The notes under the pieces: generated by a model | What the model saw: only the letters and a program-made list of their open reading frames with translations | Database searches by the model: none | What the model was told of the DNA's origin: nothing | Position numbers and translations under genes: made by a program | Shown here: piece by piece, positions 8,016-16,369 of the stretch | How positions within the stretch are numbered: position 1 is the first letter of the stretch | Layout of the letters: the number at the start of each line of letters is the position of its first letter | NCBI GenBank assembly: GCA_002702655.1 | Contig: PABB01000003.1 | Location: 1-48,570, forward strand | From: Planctomycetaceae bacterium | Lineage (GTDB): Bacteria > Planctomycetota > Planctomycetia > Pirellulales > Lacipirellulaceae | Direction: 5' to 3' | Length of the DNA stretch: 48,570 nucleotides

Positions 8016-9625
8016 TCTTCCGTCCCTTCCATTTCAAGCTGTCGTGGCGCGGGCAGTATTTCAGGAGCGGGTGGCACCGGCGGGCCTTCAGGCAACTCAG
8101 ACGAAGGTATTCCACCCATCGAGGGGTTAAGCCGGATTTCCCAGCCGCCGCCCAATGCGCGGTAGAGATCGACGAGGCTTTGCGCGGCGTTGCCGCGGGC
8201 GACCGCCAGTAACTCTTGCTGGTTCAGCAGCAACTGCTGAACGGTGAACAGGCGGTTGAAGTCGATCTCGCCCTCCTGGTACTTGACCTGCGCCACACGC
8301 TCCGCTTCACTCGCCTGGCGGGCGCTCTCTTCCCGTACCTTAATCTGATCGGTGAAGTGCAGGTAAGCAACGATGGCGTTCTCCGCTTCTTCGTTGGCTT
8401 GGAGCACGGTCTGCTGGTAATTGGCGACCAGTTGCTGGAATCGTGCATCCTGAACGCGAATGTTATTGAGCAGCCGTCCATAGTTGAGCACGTTCCAGCG
8501 GAGCGACGGCCCTATGGTCCCCCCGAAAGCGCCGCCCTTGAAGACATCACTAAAATGTTCGGCCTCCCACGCCATCATGCCGTTGATCGACATGTGGGGA
8601 TAGAGTTCAGACTGGGCGATTCCGATTTCCGCACTTTGGGCAGCAACCAATCGTTCGGCGCGTCGCACATCGGGCCGTCGCCAAATCAATTCGGCAGGTA
8701 CGCCCACGGTGACGACATCGGAAGCACGGGGAATCGAAGCCGGGCCGTCGAGCATGTACGAGAGGTCGTGAGGGGGCATGCCCATCAGCACTGCCAATCG
8801 GTTTTGAGCCTGTCGACGCTGAATCTCAAAGGCTTCAATGGCCGCCAAGGTATTGCCCAGATTCGCCTTCGCTTGCGGGGTATCCAGTTCACTGTCGGCG
8901 GCTTTCGCGTCCAGTCGAGCCTGAGCTACGCGAACGCTTTCATTTTGCAGGTTGGCATTTTCGCGCGCAACGTCGAGACGTTGCTCCAGCGATCGCAGTT
9001 CCACGTAGGTCGTCGCCACCTCGCCGATGAGTATGACAATTGCGTCGTCGAATTCTTCCACCGAGGCGTCCAGCCGCGAGTCGGCACCCTCGATGGCGCG
9101 GCGGTATCGCCCCCAGAAGTCCAGCTCCCAGGCGAGATTGCCGCCCACTCGCCAATTGCTGAATTGCGGTGCCGCCAAATTCGCGAACGGTGAACCGGCA
9201 GGAATTGTTGGGAACAAGGCAGTTTCCTGACTGCGCTGCGTGCGAGTGTAATCCGCAAAGACCTCCTGAGTCTGCGGAAAGAAATTGCCTGCCACCACCC
9301 GGCGCTGGGACTGGGCTTCTGAGACACGGAAACCCGCTTCGCGCAGCGTGATATTCTGCGAGTACGCCGTCTGCACGAGGCGGTCGAGCACCGGATCATT
9401 GAAGACGGTCCACCAAGCGCGATTGTCCCCACGCTCGCTGGAAATCCGCGAGCTTTGCGAATCGATCCATTCGTCGGCCACCGGCGCGGCTGGCCGCTTG
9501 TAGTTAGGGCCGACCTTGAAACCGTTGTGGACGTATTGGCGCACTCCGGTGCAGCCCGTCGCGCAGATGAGCGCTAGCAAGCATACCGGCGCGAGGGCGG
9601 CGAGCGTCGGTGAACGTACAGCCAT
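8012..9625 (-). CDS. Outer-membrane factor lipoprotein (NodT/TolC-like) of RND efflux
   Basis: This 537-aa outer-membrane channel protein has a lipoprotein signal ending at LALICATGC, the canonical VGPNYKRP motif just after it, and two OEP repeats rich in helical Ala/Arg/Gln segments (for example YVELRSLEQRLDVARENANL). The ATG at 9625 is chosen because a GGAGG box lies eight bases upstream; an in-frame start at 9646 lacks this. It is the only outer-membrane factor in the window and stands between two TetR-adaptor-RND operons, neither of which carries its own, so it probably serves both. A copy of their shared operator lies about 230 bases upstream (9853-9866), next to a GATAAT -10 candidate on this strand. 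Confidence 0.93.
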   Translation of the reverse strand: MAVRSPTLAALAPVCLLALICATGCTGVRQYVHNGFKVGPNYKRPAAPVADEWIDSQSSRISSERGDNRAWWTVFNDPVLDRLVQTAYSQNITLREAGFRVSEAQSQRRVVAGNFFPQTQEVFADYTRTQRSQETALFPTIPAGSPFANLAAPQFSNWRVGGNLAWELDFWGRYRRAIEGADSRLDASVEEFDDAIVILIGEVATTYVELRSLEQRLDVARENANLQNESVRVAQARLDAKAADSELDTPQAKANLGNTLAAIEAFEIQRRQAQNRLAVLMGMPPHDLSYMLDGPASIPRASDVVTVGVPAELIWRRPDVRRAERLVAAQSAEIGIAQSELYPHMSINGMMAWEAEHFSDVFKGGAFGGTIGPSLRWNVLNYGRLLNNIRVQDARFQQLVANYQQTVLQANEEAENAIVAYLHFTDQIKVREESARQASEAERVAQVKYQEGEIDFNRLFTVQQLLLNQQELLAVARGNAAQSLVDLYRALGGGWEIRLNPSMGGIPSSELPEGPPVPPAPEILPAPRQLEMEGTEE

Positions 9626-9852
9626 CTTTTGGTCCTCCGTGACCAATCACTTTCCGCCCATTGCCCAATTTGAAATGGCTTGCGCGAAACGGTAGGTGAA
9701 TTCATGGACTCGACAGTCCGCAAAATAGTTATCGGCGAAATCCTTGCGCTACTTGATGCAATCCGTGCGATCGGAATCATCCAACCTCTGCCAGGGAACG
9801 TCGAAATGCTTTTTCCGATCTTGATGAAGTGTCGCGTCTTAAGATATTATCG

Positions 9853-9866
9853 ACTGACCAGTCCGT
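9853..9866. promoter_or_regulatory. TetR operator ACTGAC-CA-GTCCGT between divergent -10 boxes
   Basis: The site has one mismatch from the ACGGAC-N2-GTCCGT consensus. It is flanked by GATAAT on the minus strand (complement of 9846-9851, toward the outer-membrane factor gene) and TATAAT on the plus strand (9869-9874, toward the DUF1207 remnant). It would occupy the core of both promoters. The -35 boxes are poor, as often found at regulated promoters. Confidence 0.6.
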
Positions 9867-9919
9867 CATATAATGACCGGTAACTATGTGGAACGTGCAG
9901 GCGCAGAGTGAAAGAAGGG

Positions 9920-10480
9920 ATTCTCGGTGGTCGCACTGGTTAATGAGGTTCGGAAACCACGACCAGCAATCGCCGGAATACTGGCATCTTGACATTGGAG
10001 GAGCAGCCTTCCCTCGTCTGGCTGCCTTGTTGCGGCCGACTTCCGTTATGGCATCCCATTGACTTGGCGTAACGGTCTCTACCAGGCCAAACTCGCGTAC
10101 TATCACCTGAGTTCGCACGCGGGGGACGAGTTCCTGCTCGCCGCTTCACCCGATTTTACCCGGATCAACTTCAGCCGTAATGCGCTCGTTCTGGGCGCTG
10201 GCTACTTCCTTCTTCCTGACTTTCGACTCCACGGAGGTCGGGTACGGATTCCTCAACGATGGGGGCAATTAGCCGTGGGAGTTTGCAATTCGGGGCCTAG
10301 TATCGGCCGTCACGGCCCACCGGCGGGCGGGGCGCGGCGTTCTGGGCCATCAATGCCCACTTGCGGGAAGAGGTCGATTCTGGCGCAAGCATCGATGCGG
10401 TAGCTGGTTGGGCCTGGCGAGGCGTGGATTCCGGCCACTTGCTTGGGGTCGGCGTGCAACGGCCGTACGCGCCAATTTGA
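9920..10480 (+). pseudogene. DUF1207-family protein, decayed by frameshifts
   Basis: The remnant is recognisable only by moving between reading frames. In order it gives ILGGRTG, then RFGNHDQQSPEYWHLDIGG with AAFPRL, then LVAADFRYGIPLTW, YYHLSSHAGDEFLL, RINFSRNALVLGAGYFL, then EVGYGFLNDGGN, an in-frame TAG, PWEF, and finally PTGGRGAAFWAINAHLREEV, WAWRG, LLGVGVQRPY and a stop at 10480. These blocks match my memory of DUF1207 proteins (outer-membrane-like, common in planctomycetes) in order and spacing. At least three frameshifts and one stop mean it is not expressed as one protein. The N-terminal third is missing or unrecognisable. It once sat behind the operator at 9853, so it may have belonged to the efflux regulon. 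Confidence 0.75.
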
Positions 10481-10543
10481 GTTTTTAGGGCGCACCGAGG
10501 AGTTGGTCGGGTTGGGCGTCTGGTTCGATTTTTGACGGACCTG

Positions 10544-10557
10544 ACGGACCAGTCCGT
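10544..10557. promoter_or_regulatory. TetR operator ACGGAC-CA-GTCCGT, upstream of -35
   Basis: The 6-bp arms are perfect and extend to seven with the flanking G and C. The site ends two bases before the TTGAAA -35 of operon 2. An extra half-site GACGGAC lies nine bases further upstream (10534-10540). Confidence 0.7.
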
Positions 10558-10558
10558 C

Positions 10559-10587
10559 TTGAAATGTTGCCCCGCCTGTGCTATATT
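10559..10587 (+). promoter_or_regulatory. Predicted promoter of TetR-adaptor-RND operon 2
   Basis: TTGAAA (10559-10564), a 17-base spacer and TATATT (10582-10587) make a good sigma70-type promoter. It is sandwiched between operator copies at 10544-10557 and 10592-10605, so two repressor dimers could bracket RNA polymerase. Confidence 0.65.
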
Positions 10588-10591
10588 GCTG

Positions 10592-10605
10592 ACGGACCAG
10601 TCAGT
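10592..10605. promoter_or_regulatory. TetR operator ACGGAC-CA-GTCAGT, between -10 and RBS
   Basis: One mismatch from the consensus. The site lies just downstream of the -10 box, immediately before the AGGAGG ribosome-binding site (10607-10612) of the TetR gene. Confidence 0.65.
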
Positions 10606-10617
10606 CAGGAGGTTTCC

Positions 10618-11268
10618 ATGAACCCCACCCAGAAAAGCCGCGGGCGACTCGTTGACGAGGAACTGTGGGGCCGCCGAAGCGGCGAAATCCTCGACGTGGC
10701 CGCCACGCTCTTTGCGGAACGTGGTTATGCAGGCGCCGACACCCAGGAGTTGGCCGACCGCCTCAGCGTCGGAAAAGGAACGCTGTACCGATATTTTCCC
10801 AGCAAGAGGGATCTGTTCCTGGCGGCGGCCGACCGCGCCATGCGGCGACTCCGCGAGTACCTTGATGCCGGTATAGCCGCTTGCGACGATCCGCTGGAGC
10901 AGATTGCCGCAGCGATAGAAGCCTTCCTTGGGTTTTTCGACGAACACCCTGAATTCGCCGAACTCCTGATCCAGGAACGCGCTCTGTTCCGCGATCGCAA
11001 CAAGCCCACCTATATCGAGCACCGCGAGAAAAACCTTGGGCAATGGCAGCAGTTGTACCAGGCTCTCATCGAAGCGGGGCGAGTGCGCGCCATGCCAGTT
11101 CATCGCATCACGTCGGTCATCAGCGACCTTGTTTACGGAACCATGTTCACAAACCACGTCGCCGGCCGGCAGAAAGCGTTGCGCGATCAGGCCGACGATA
11201 TTGTCGATGTCGTCTTCTGCGGGATTCTCTCTGATTCCGAGCGAAGACGCTGGGAGGGGAATCGATGA
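10618..11268 (+). CDS. TetR/AcrR-family repressor of pump 2 operon
   Basis: This 216-aa repressor has a TetR HTH at about residues 24-70 (LSVGKGTLYRYFPSKRDLF) and a ligand domain parallel to its paralogue at 6165-6815. The ATG at 10618 follows a consensus AGGAGG by five bases; upstream in-frame codons run through the operator and are rejected. It overlaps the adaptor gene by four bases (ATGA). Two operator copies flank its promoter. It is expected to repress its own operon and, by operator identity, perhaps operon 1 and the outer-membrane factor. The inducer is unknown. Confidence 0.93.
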   Translation: MNPTQKSRGRLVDEELWGRRSGEILDVAATLFAERGYAGADTQELADRLSVGKGTLYRYFPSKRDLFLAAADRAMRRLREYLDAGIAACDDPLEQIAAAIEAFLGFFDEHPEFAELLIQERALFRDRNKPTYIEHREKNLGQWQQLYQALIEAGRVRAMPVHRITSVISDLVYGTMFTNHVAGRQKALRDQADDIVDVVFCGILSDSERRRWEGNR

Positions 11269-12548
11269 GCCGAATCGCCATGACATTTTCGCCGATCATT
11301 CGCCGAACCGACGACTTCGGGCGAGACGCCCTCACTACGGCCGGTCGCGTCTGGCCCGGTCGCCTTCGATCGGCCGGGCTGTTGGCAGGGGCCCTGGTCA
11401 TCTTCGCCGGATGCCAGCGTGGCGAGCGACCGGGGCAGGCGGCATCCCCGCCACCGCCTCCAAAGGTGCTCGTGAGCCATCCGGTGGAGCGTCCGCTGGC
11501 CGAAACGCGCGAGTACACCGGACATCTCGAAGCTGTCGAGACGGTCTCTATCCGGGCGCGGGTGCGCGGCGTCTTGCAGAGGATCCACTTCGAAGAAGGA
11601 GCCGAAGTGGAACAGGGAGCATTGCTGTACGAGCTTGATCCCAGCGAGTATCAGGCGGCGGTCGACGAAAAGGCAGCCGACATTGCGCGCCTCGAACACG
11701 AGTTGCGGCTTGCCGAGTCCGAAGCGAAGCGCTCATCGGAGCTATACGAACAGAAAGCGACTTCCAGAGAATCATGGGAGTCGAAGCAGAGTAAACTGGC
11801 GGTGACGAAGGTGGAACGGGAAAAAGCCCGTGCAGCACTCAGGCAGGCGGAACTCAATTTGAGTTACACCAAAATCTATGCGCCGATTTCAGGCCGCGTC
11901 GGACGGACGCTCGTGACTGTGGGTAATCTGGTCGGGTACAACGAGCCAACACTGTTGACGACCATCGTGAGGATGGACCCTATTTACGTAAATTTCGAGA
12001 TTCCCGAGCGGGATCTCCTGCGTTTCGAGCAGACCGACCAGGCGCAGTCTTCATCCTGGTCGCTGATGCAAGCGCCGCTGGGCATCGGCCTGGAAACGGA
12101 AACGGGCTATCCGCACGCCGGCATCATCAACTTCCGGGAAAACCGCGTCGAGTCAGAAACCGGAACCGTTCTCGTTCGCGGGACGCTTCCTAATCCGGAC
12201 AGGAAGCTCGTTCCCGGCTTGTTCGCCCGCATCCAGGTTCCAGTTGGGCGGCCCAAGCCGCGACTGCTCGTTCCCGAAACCTCACTCGCCGCCGACCAAC
12301 GTGGCCGCTACGTACTCGTCGTCGATACCGACGACACCGTGGAGCAACGCCCCGTCCAGATTGAAATGAACCTGGAGCACAGGGGGTTCCTGCCGATTCG
12401 CGAAGGATTGACCGCCACCGATCGGGTCATCGTGAGTGGCCTGCAAAGGGCAAGGCCCGGAACCAAAGTGACCCCGGAGTTTGTGCAGCCAGAAGAGGTT
12501 GTGCAGGTTGCAGCACCCACCGTGGCGGCTCGGCGGAAAGTTCAGTGA
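11265..12548 (+). CDS. RND efflux periplasmic adaptor (AcrA/MexA type), pump 2
   Basis: This 427-aa adaptor has an unusually long N-terminal region before a lipoprotein-like signal (LLAGALVIFAGC), then the typical AcrA order: first lipoyl half (RVRGVLQRIHFEEGAEVEQG), a short coiled-coil hairpin (about 140-190), the return lipoyl half (YAPISGRVGRTLVTVGNLV), beta-barrel and membrane-proximal domains. It is closer to AcrA/MexA than to the pump 1 adaptor, whose hairpin is longer. The start overlaps the TetR stop by four bases. The lipobox near residue 48 suggests the real start could be downstream, but the ATGA overlap favours 11265. Confidence 0.92.
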   Translation: MSRIAMTFSPIIRRTDDFGRDALTTAGRVWPGRLRSAGLLAGALVIFAGCQRGERPGQAASPPPPPKVLVSHPVERPLAETREYTGHLEAVETVSIRARVRGVLQRIHFEEGAEVEQGALLYELDPSEYQAAVDEKAADIARLEHELRLAESEAKRSSELYEQKATSRESWESKQSKLAVTKVEREKARAALRQAELNLSYTKIYAPISGRVGRTLVTVGNLVGYNEPTLLTTIVRMDPIYVNFEIPERDLLRFEQTDQAQSSSWSLMQAPLGIGLETETGYPHAGIINFRENRVESETGTVLVRGTLPNPDRKLVPGLFARIQVPVGRPKPRLLVPETSLAADQRGRYVLVVDTDDTVEQRPVQIEMNLEHRGFLPIREGLTATDRVIVSGLQRARPGTKVTPEFVQPEEVVQVAAPTVAARRKVQ

Positions 12549-12636
12549 CAAGGACTTCGTCTGGTGGTTTGCACCTTCGCCCGCGGCTTGTAGTTTGCTG
12601 CTCGGTGGATGCAATGTGAGTTGTTAAGGTAATCCT

Positions 12637-15600
12637 ATGCTGTCCAAATTCTTCATCGACCGCCCCGTCTTCGCCAATGTCATCGCGATCATCACGGTGA
12701 TCCTCGGCGTCGTGGCGATGTATAACCTGCCGGTCGAACAGTATCCCAAGATCACGCCACCGACCGTGCAGGTCACCACTGTGTATCCCGGGGCGAACGC
12801 CCGCGTCGTGGCGGAAACCGTGGCCGCACCCATCGAGCAACAAGTCAACGGCGTCGAGGGGATGTTGTACATGTCGTCCAACTGCTCGGCGGACGGCTCC
12901 TACGCGCTGACTGTCACGTTCGACATCGGCGTCGACCTGGATACGGCCCAGGTTCTAGTTCAAAACCGCGTCGCGATTGCCGAGCCTCTTCTTCCCGAGG
13001 AAGTACGCCGCCAGGGAATCTCTGTCAAAAAGCAATCGACCGACATCATCCTGGTGATCTCGCTCGTTTCTCCAGACGAGACATTCGACAGCCTGTTCAT
13101 GGCGAACTATGCGACCCTGCGGTTACGCGACGAATTGAGCCGCGTTTCAGGCGTCGGTGACGTGGTCGTACGCGGGGGAACGGACTATAGCATGCGGGTC
13201 TGGCTCGATCCCGAACGACTGAGCGCTCGCAATTTGACAACTCAGGACGTGATCGCCGCTCTGCGAGACCAAAACGTCCAGGTGGCCGCTGGCCAGATTG
13301 GCCAAGCACCCGCACCGGAAAACCAATTGCTGCAGCTTCCCGTGACGGCGCTCGGCCGGCTCAGCGAGGCCGAACAATTTGAAGAGATTATCGTCAAGAA
13401 ACAGCAGGGACGGGTTACGTACCTCCGCGACGTGGCCCGCGTAGAATTGGGAAGCCAATCTTACGATTCCTTTAGTGTCCGATCGGGCACTCCGGCCGTG
13501 AGCATTCTCATTTACCAGTTACCCGGCGCGAATGCGCTGGAAGTGGCTGAGAATGTTCGCGAGTCCATCGAGCGCCTCAAGCACGATTTCCCGGCCGGTT
13601 TGGATTACACAATTCCCTTCGATACGACCAAGTTTGTCGAGGCGGGCGTCGAAGGCGTGTACCATACGTTGATCGAAGCCGGCGTCCTCGTCCTGCTGGT
13701 GATTCTCGTCTTCTTGCACGACTGGCGGGCGGTCCTGGTGCCCGCCACGACCGTTCCGGTGACCATCATCGGCGCGTTCGCCGTCATGCCGCTTTTGGGC
13801 TTCACGGTCAACTTTCTCACCTTGTTCGGCTTGGTGCTGGCGATCGGGATCGTCGTGGATGACGCCATCGTCATCGTGGAGAACGCGGCGCACCACGTCG
13901 AGCGAGGGCTGAAACCACGAGACGCATCCATCAAGGCGATGGAAGAAATGACGGGGCCGGTCATTAGCATCACGCTAGTGCTTACGGCCGTGTTTCTTCC
14001 CGCGGCCTTTCTCGGCGGCATCACAGGGCAACTCTACCGGCAATTCGCCCTGACCATCGCGGCGACAGCCATCCTCAGCGCGATCAACGCCCTGACCCTG
14101 AAGCCCGTGCAGTGCGCGACCTATCTTCGTCCGCTGCCTGAAAAACGCAACCTTTTCGTCCGGGCGTTCAACCGAGTCTATGGCTGGGTCGAGCGCCTCT
14201 ATGTGTGGCTTCTCGGTCAGTTCCTGCGCGTGGCCGTCGTAGGGATGCTGCTCTTTTTCGGGCTGATCGCCGGCACCGCCTGGTGGTATTTCTCTCTGCC
14301 AACCGGATTCCTGCCGACAGAGGATCAGGGATACGTGTTGGTGAGCGTTCAATTGCCTGACGGGGCATCGCAGGAGCGGACCAGGGCGGTCGTGGACAAG
14401 CTGGACAAGGTGTTTGCGGATGAGCCGGCGATCGACAACTGGTTGGTTCTCGGCGGCCTCTCGATTCTGGATGGAACGACCGCCCCCAATGCCGCCACGG
14501 CCTTCGCCGTCTTCAAGGACTGGGGCGAGCGCCATGACTCGCAACTCAAACAGGAGGCGATTGTCGCCAGACTGCGACGGGAGATGGGACAATTTCACGA
14601 GGCAGTGATTTTTCCCATCGTCCCGCCGGCAATCCGAGGGCTGGGGAGCTCGGGCGGCTTTCAGATTCAGATCGAAGACCGTGCGGGCGTGGGCCGAGAA
14701 GAATTGTTCCAACGCCTCCAGGAGATTATCCAGACCGCACAGAGCCGTCCGGCGCTCGGGCCAATGCAGACGACGTTTCGCGCGGGAGTTCCCCAACTGT
14801 TCGCTAATGTGGATCGGGTAAAAGCTCAAAAGCTGGACCTGGACCTGGACGACGTTTTCAGCACTCTGCAGGCGAATCTCGGATCGTTTTATGCCAACGA
14901 TTTCAACAAGTTTGGTCGCACCTATCAGGTCCGCCTTCAAGCTGAGCCGCAATTTCGCAATTCGGCTGACGACGTGTATCGCCTGCGCGTGCGTAACGCC
15001 AACGGGCAAATGATTCCGATTGGATCAGTGCTTACCGTTGACGAAGCCTTCGGGCCGCAGGTGATTAACCGGTACAACCTGTATCCGACCGCATCGATCA
15101 TTGGTTCGGCGGCTCCGGGACGAAGCTCTGGCGAAGCGCTTGAGGCGATGGAGAAGGTTGCCCGCGAAGTGCTTCCAAACACGATGGGATTCGACTGGAC
15201 AGGCATGGCCTACCAGGAAAAACTGGTAGGCGGCCAGGCGCTCGTGGTGTTCGCCCTGGCCGTATTGCTCGTGTATCTCGTCTTGGCTGCCCAATACGAG
15301 AGCTGGATTCTCCCCTTCGCCGTGATCCTCGTTGTTCCGATCGGAATGCTTGGCATCGTGGCCGCAGTTTCGTTCCGTGGAATGGACAACAATGTCTACA
15401 CGCAGATCGGAACAGTCTTGATCATTGCGCTGGCCAGCAAGAATGCGATTCTCATCGTCGAGTTCGCACGAGAGTTGCGCATGCACGGGCGAAGTATTCG
15501 CGAAGCGGCGATCGAGGCCTCGCGCCTGCGTTTTCGCCCGATTTTGATGACCTCCTTTGCCTTTATTCTGGGCGTGGTGCCTCTGGTCAGAGCCCAAGGA

Positions 15601-15741
15601 GCGGGGGCCGCCAGCCAGCAGTCCTTGGGAACGGCCGTGGTCGGCGGAATGATCACTTCCACCATCTTGGCCGTCTTCTTCGTGCCGCTGTTCTATGTCA
15701 TCATGCAGCATCTGAGCGAATGGCGAAAGCCGGTCACATAG
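12637..15741 (+). CDS. RND efflux transporter permease (AcrB/MexB type), pump 2
   Basis: This 1034-aa antiporter begins with MLSKFFIDRPVFA, the HAE1 signature. The proton-relay pair Asp408-Asp409 lies in GIVVDDAIVIVEN, corresponding to Asp407-Asp408 of AcrB, and the relay Lys is in the ALASKNAILIVEF helix. Porter and docking domains and 12 membrane helices fit the full-length family. It lies 88 bases after the adaptor gene behind an AAGG box. Together with the adaptor and the shared outer-membrane factor it should form a tripartite pump in the inner membrane/periplasm. No terminator with a T-tract is obvious after the stop. Confidence 0.96.
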   Translation: MLSKFFIDRPVFANVIAIITVILGVVAMYNLPVEQYPKITPPTVQVTTVYPGANARVVAETVAAPIEQQVNGVEGMLYMSSNCSADGSYALTVTFDIGVDLDTAQVLVQNRVAIAEPLLPEEVRRQGISVKKQSTDIILVISLVSPDETFDSLFMANYATLRLRDELSRVSGVGDVVVRGGTDYSMRVWLDPERLSARNLTTQDVIAALRDQNVQVAAGQIGQAPAPENQLLQLPVTALGRLSEAEQFEEIIVKKQQGRVTYLRDVARVELGSQSYDSFSVRSGTPAVSILIYQLPGANALEVAENVRESIERLKHDFPAGLDYTIPFDTTKFVEAGVEGVYHTLIEAGVLVLLVILVFLHDWRAVLVPATTVPVTIIGAFAVMPLLGFTVNFLTLFGLVLAIGIVVDDAIVIVENAAHHVERGLKPRDASIKAMEEMTGPVISITLVLTAVFLPAAFLGGITGQLYRQFALTIAATAILSAINALTLKPVQCATYLRPLPEKRNLFVRAFNRVYGWVERLYVWLLGQFLRVAVVGMLLFFGLIAGTAWWYFSLPTGFLPTEDQGYVLVSVQLPDGASQERTRAVVDKLDKVFADEPAIDNWLVLGGLSILDGTTAPNAATAFAVFKDWGERHDSQLKQEAIVARLRREMGQFHEAVIFPIVPPAIRGLGSSGGFQIQIEDRAGVGREELFQRLQEIIQTAQSRPALGPMQTTFRAGVPQLFANVDRVKAQKLDLDLDDVFSTLQANLGSFYANDFNKFGRTYQVRLQAEPQFRNSADDVYRLRVRNANGQMIPIGSVLTVDEAFGPQVINRYNLYPTASIIGSAAPGRSSGEALEAMEKVAREVLPNTMGFDWTGMAYQEKLVGGQALVVFALAVLLVYLVLAAQYESWILPFAVILVVPIGMLGIVAAVSFRGMDNNVYTQIGTVLIIALASKNAILIVEFARELRMHGRSIREAAIEASRLRFRPILMTSFAFILGVVPLVRAQGAGAASQQSLGTAVVGGMITSTILAVFFVPLFYVIMQHLSEWRKPVT

Positions 15742-15985
15742 CCCGGCGGTTGAAGCCAATCACGTCTGATCCGTTGTCGCCTGACATTTCTTCGAGGCCG
15801 TTGTTGCGATGCCCGGCAACGAGCCGACGGAGAACATGCACGGCGTTGACTTCGTCCTTCGTGTCGAACTTGGCCTCGCCGTCTGACTTGTGGCGGCTTC
15901 TCGGAACCGGCTTGCATTTCCCGGCGAAATGCGGCCATAACCTTCAGTTCCCTTGTGAGTTACCGTCGTCCAACCGCCGCCGCAA

Positions 15986-16049
15986 GCCGGTTCCCCAGCT
16001 CCGGATGCCGGCCAGAAAAAGTTCAATCGCCGTCCTGTCGCCCCGACTG
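15986..16049 (+). repeat. Right copy of ~63-bp imperfect direct repeat
   Basis: This partners 26-88, in the same orientation. The best conserved part is GAAAAAGTTCAAT through GTCGCCCCGACTG. It lies about 120 bases before the tRNA-Pro fragment, as the left copy lies about 130 bases before the tRNA-like remnant. The efflux segment between the two may once have moved or been acquired as a unit. Confidence 0.6.
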
Positions 16050-16171
16050 CACTACTTTTGTGGTCGATCCTGCACTACATAGGACGATTGATCGACCCGC
16101 TGGTAAGATGGGTAGAGTACCGCAAGTTGTTTTTCAGAAACGACTTAGATTCATTTTAGGGCGATAAAATG

Positions 16172-16228
16172 TAGTGCTTCACTGCGTTCGGGACGCAGAG
16201 GTCGAAGGTTCAAATCCTTTCAGCCCGA
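16172..16228 (+). tRNA. tRNA-Pro(CGG), 3' fragment (attachment site)
   Basis: The anticodon arm is perfect: CTGCG/CGCAG stem (16182-16186 with 16194-16198) and loop TTCGGGA, giving anticodon CGG at 16189-16191. The T-arm GAAGG-TTCAAAT-CCTTT (16204-16220) also pairs, with one G-T. The 3' acceptor strand CAGCCCG follows (16221-16227). The expected 5' acceptor CGGGCTG and a proper D-arm are absent; only a TAGTGC remnant of the D-arm precedes. No CCA is encoded. This is what remains when an element inserts into a tRNA gene, and an integrase gene follows 142 bases later. It is not a functional tRNA. Confidence 0.75.
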
Positions 16229-16369
16229 CTCTTACGTGGCAACGACTTACGTCGATTGCCCAACGACCGGTCGAGCCGCCGTACCCTAAATATACCCACA
16301 ATCCGGCGCGGCGGCCGGCTGAATCGGACGTTCCAGACCCATCTCACCATGGTGTTGGAGTGTCCGATC

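Larger units (their letters stand above)
15742..16369. other. Integration-site region without a gene
   Basis: No convincing protein gene lies between the RND stop and the integrase start. The stretch contains the right copy of the direct repeat (15986-16049) and the tRNA-Pro 3' fragment (16172-16228). Short open frames on both strands look non-coding. Confidence 0.55.

Noticed and set aside
10297-11286. Minus-strand frame of 329 codons across the pump 2 TetR gene
   Set aside because: Antisense to the TetR gene with strong promoter, operator and RBS; no family match.
13975-15009. Long minus-strand frame inside the pump 2 RND gene
   Set aside because: Shadow of a full-length RND transporter; no domain character.
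16172-16228. Intact tRNA-Pro gene
   Set aside because: The 5' acceptor strand and most of the D-arm are missing, so only a 3' fragment can be supported.
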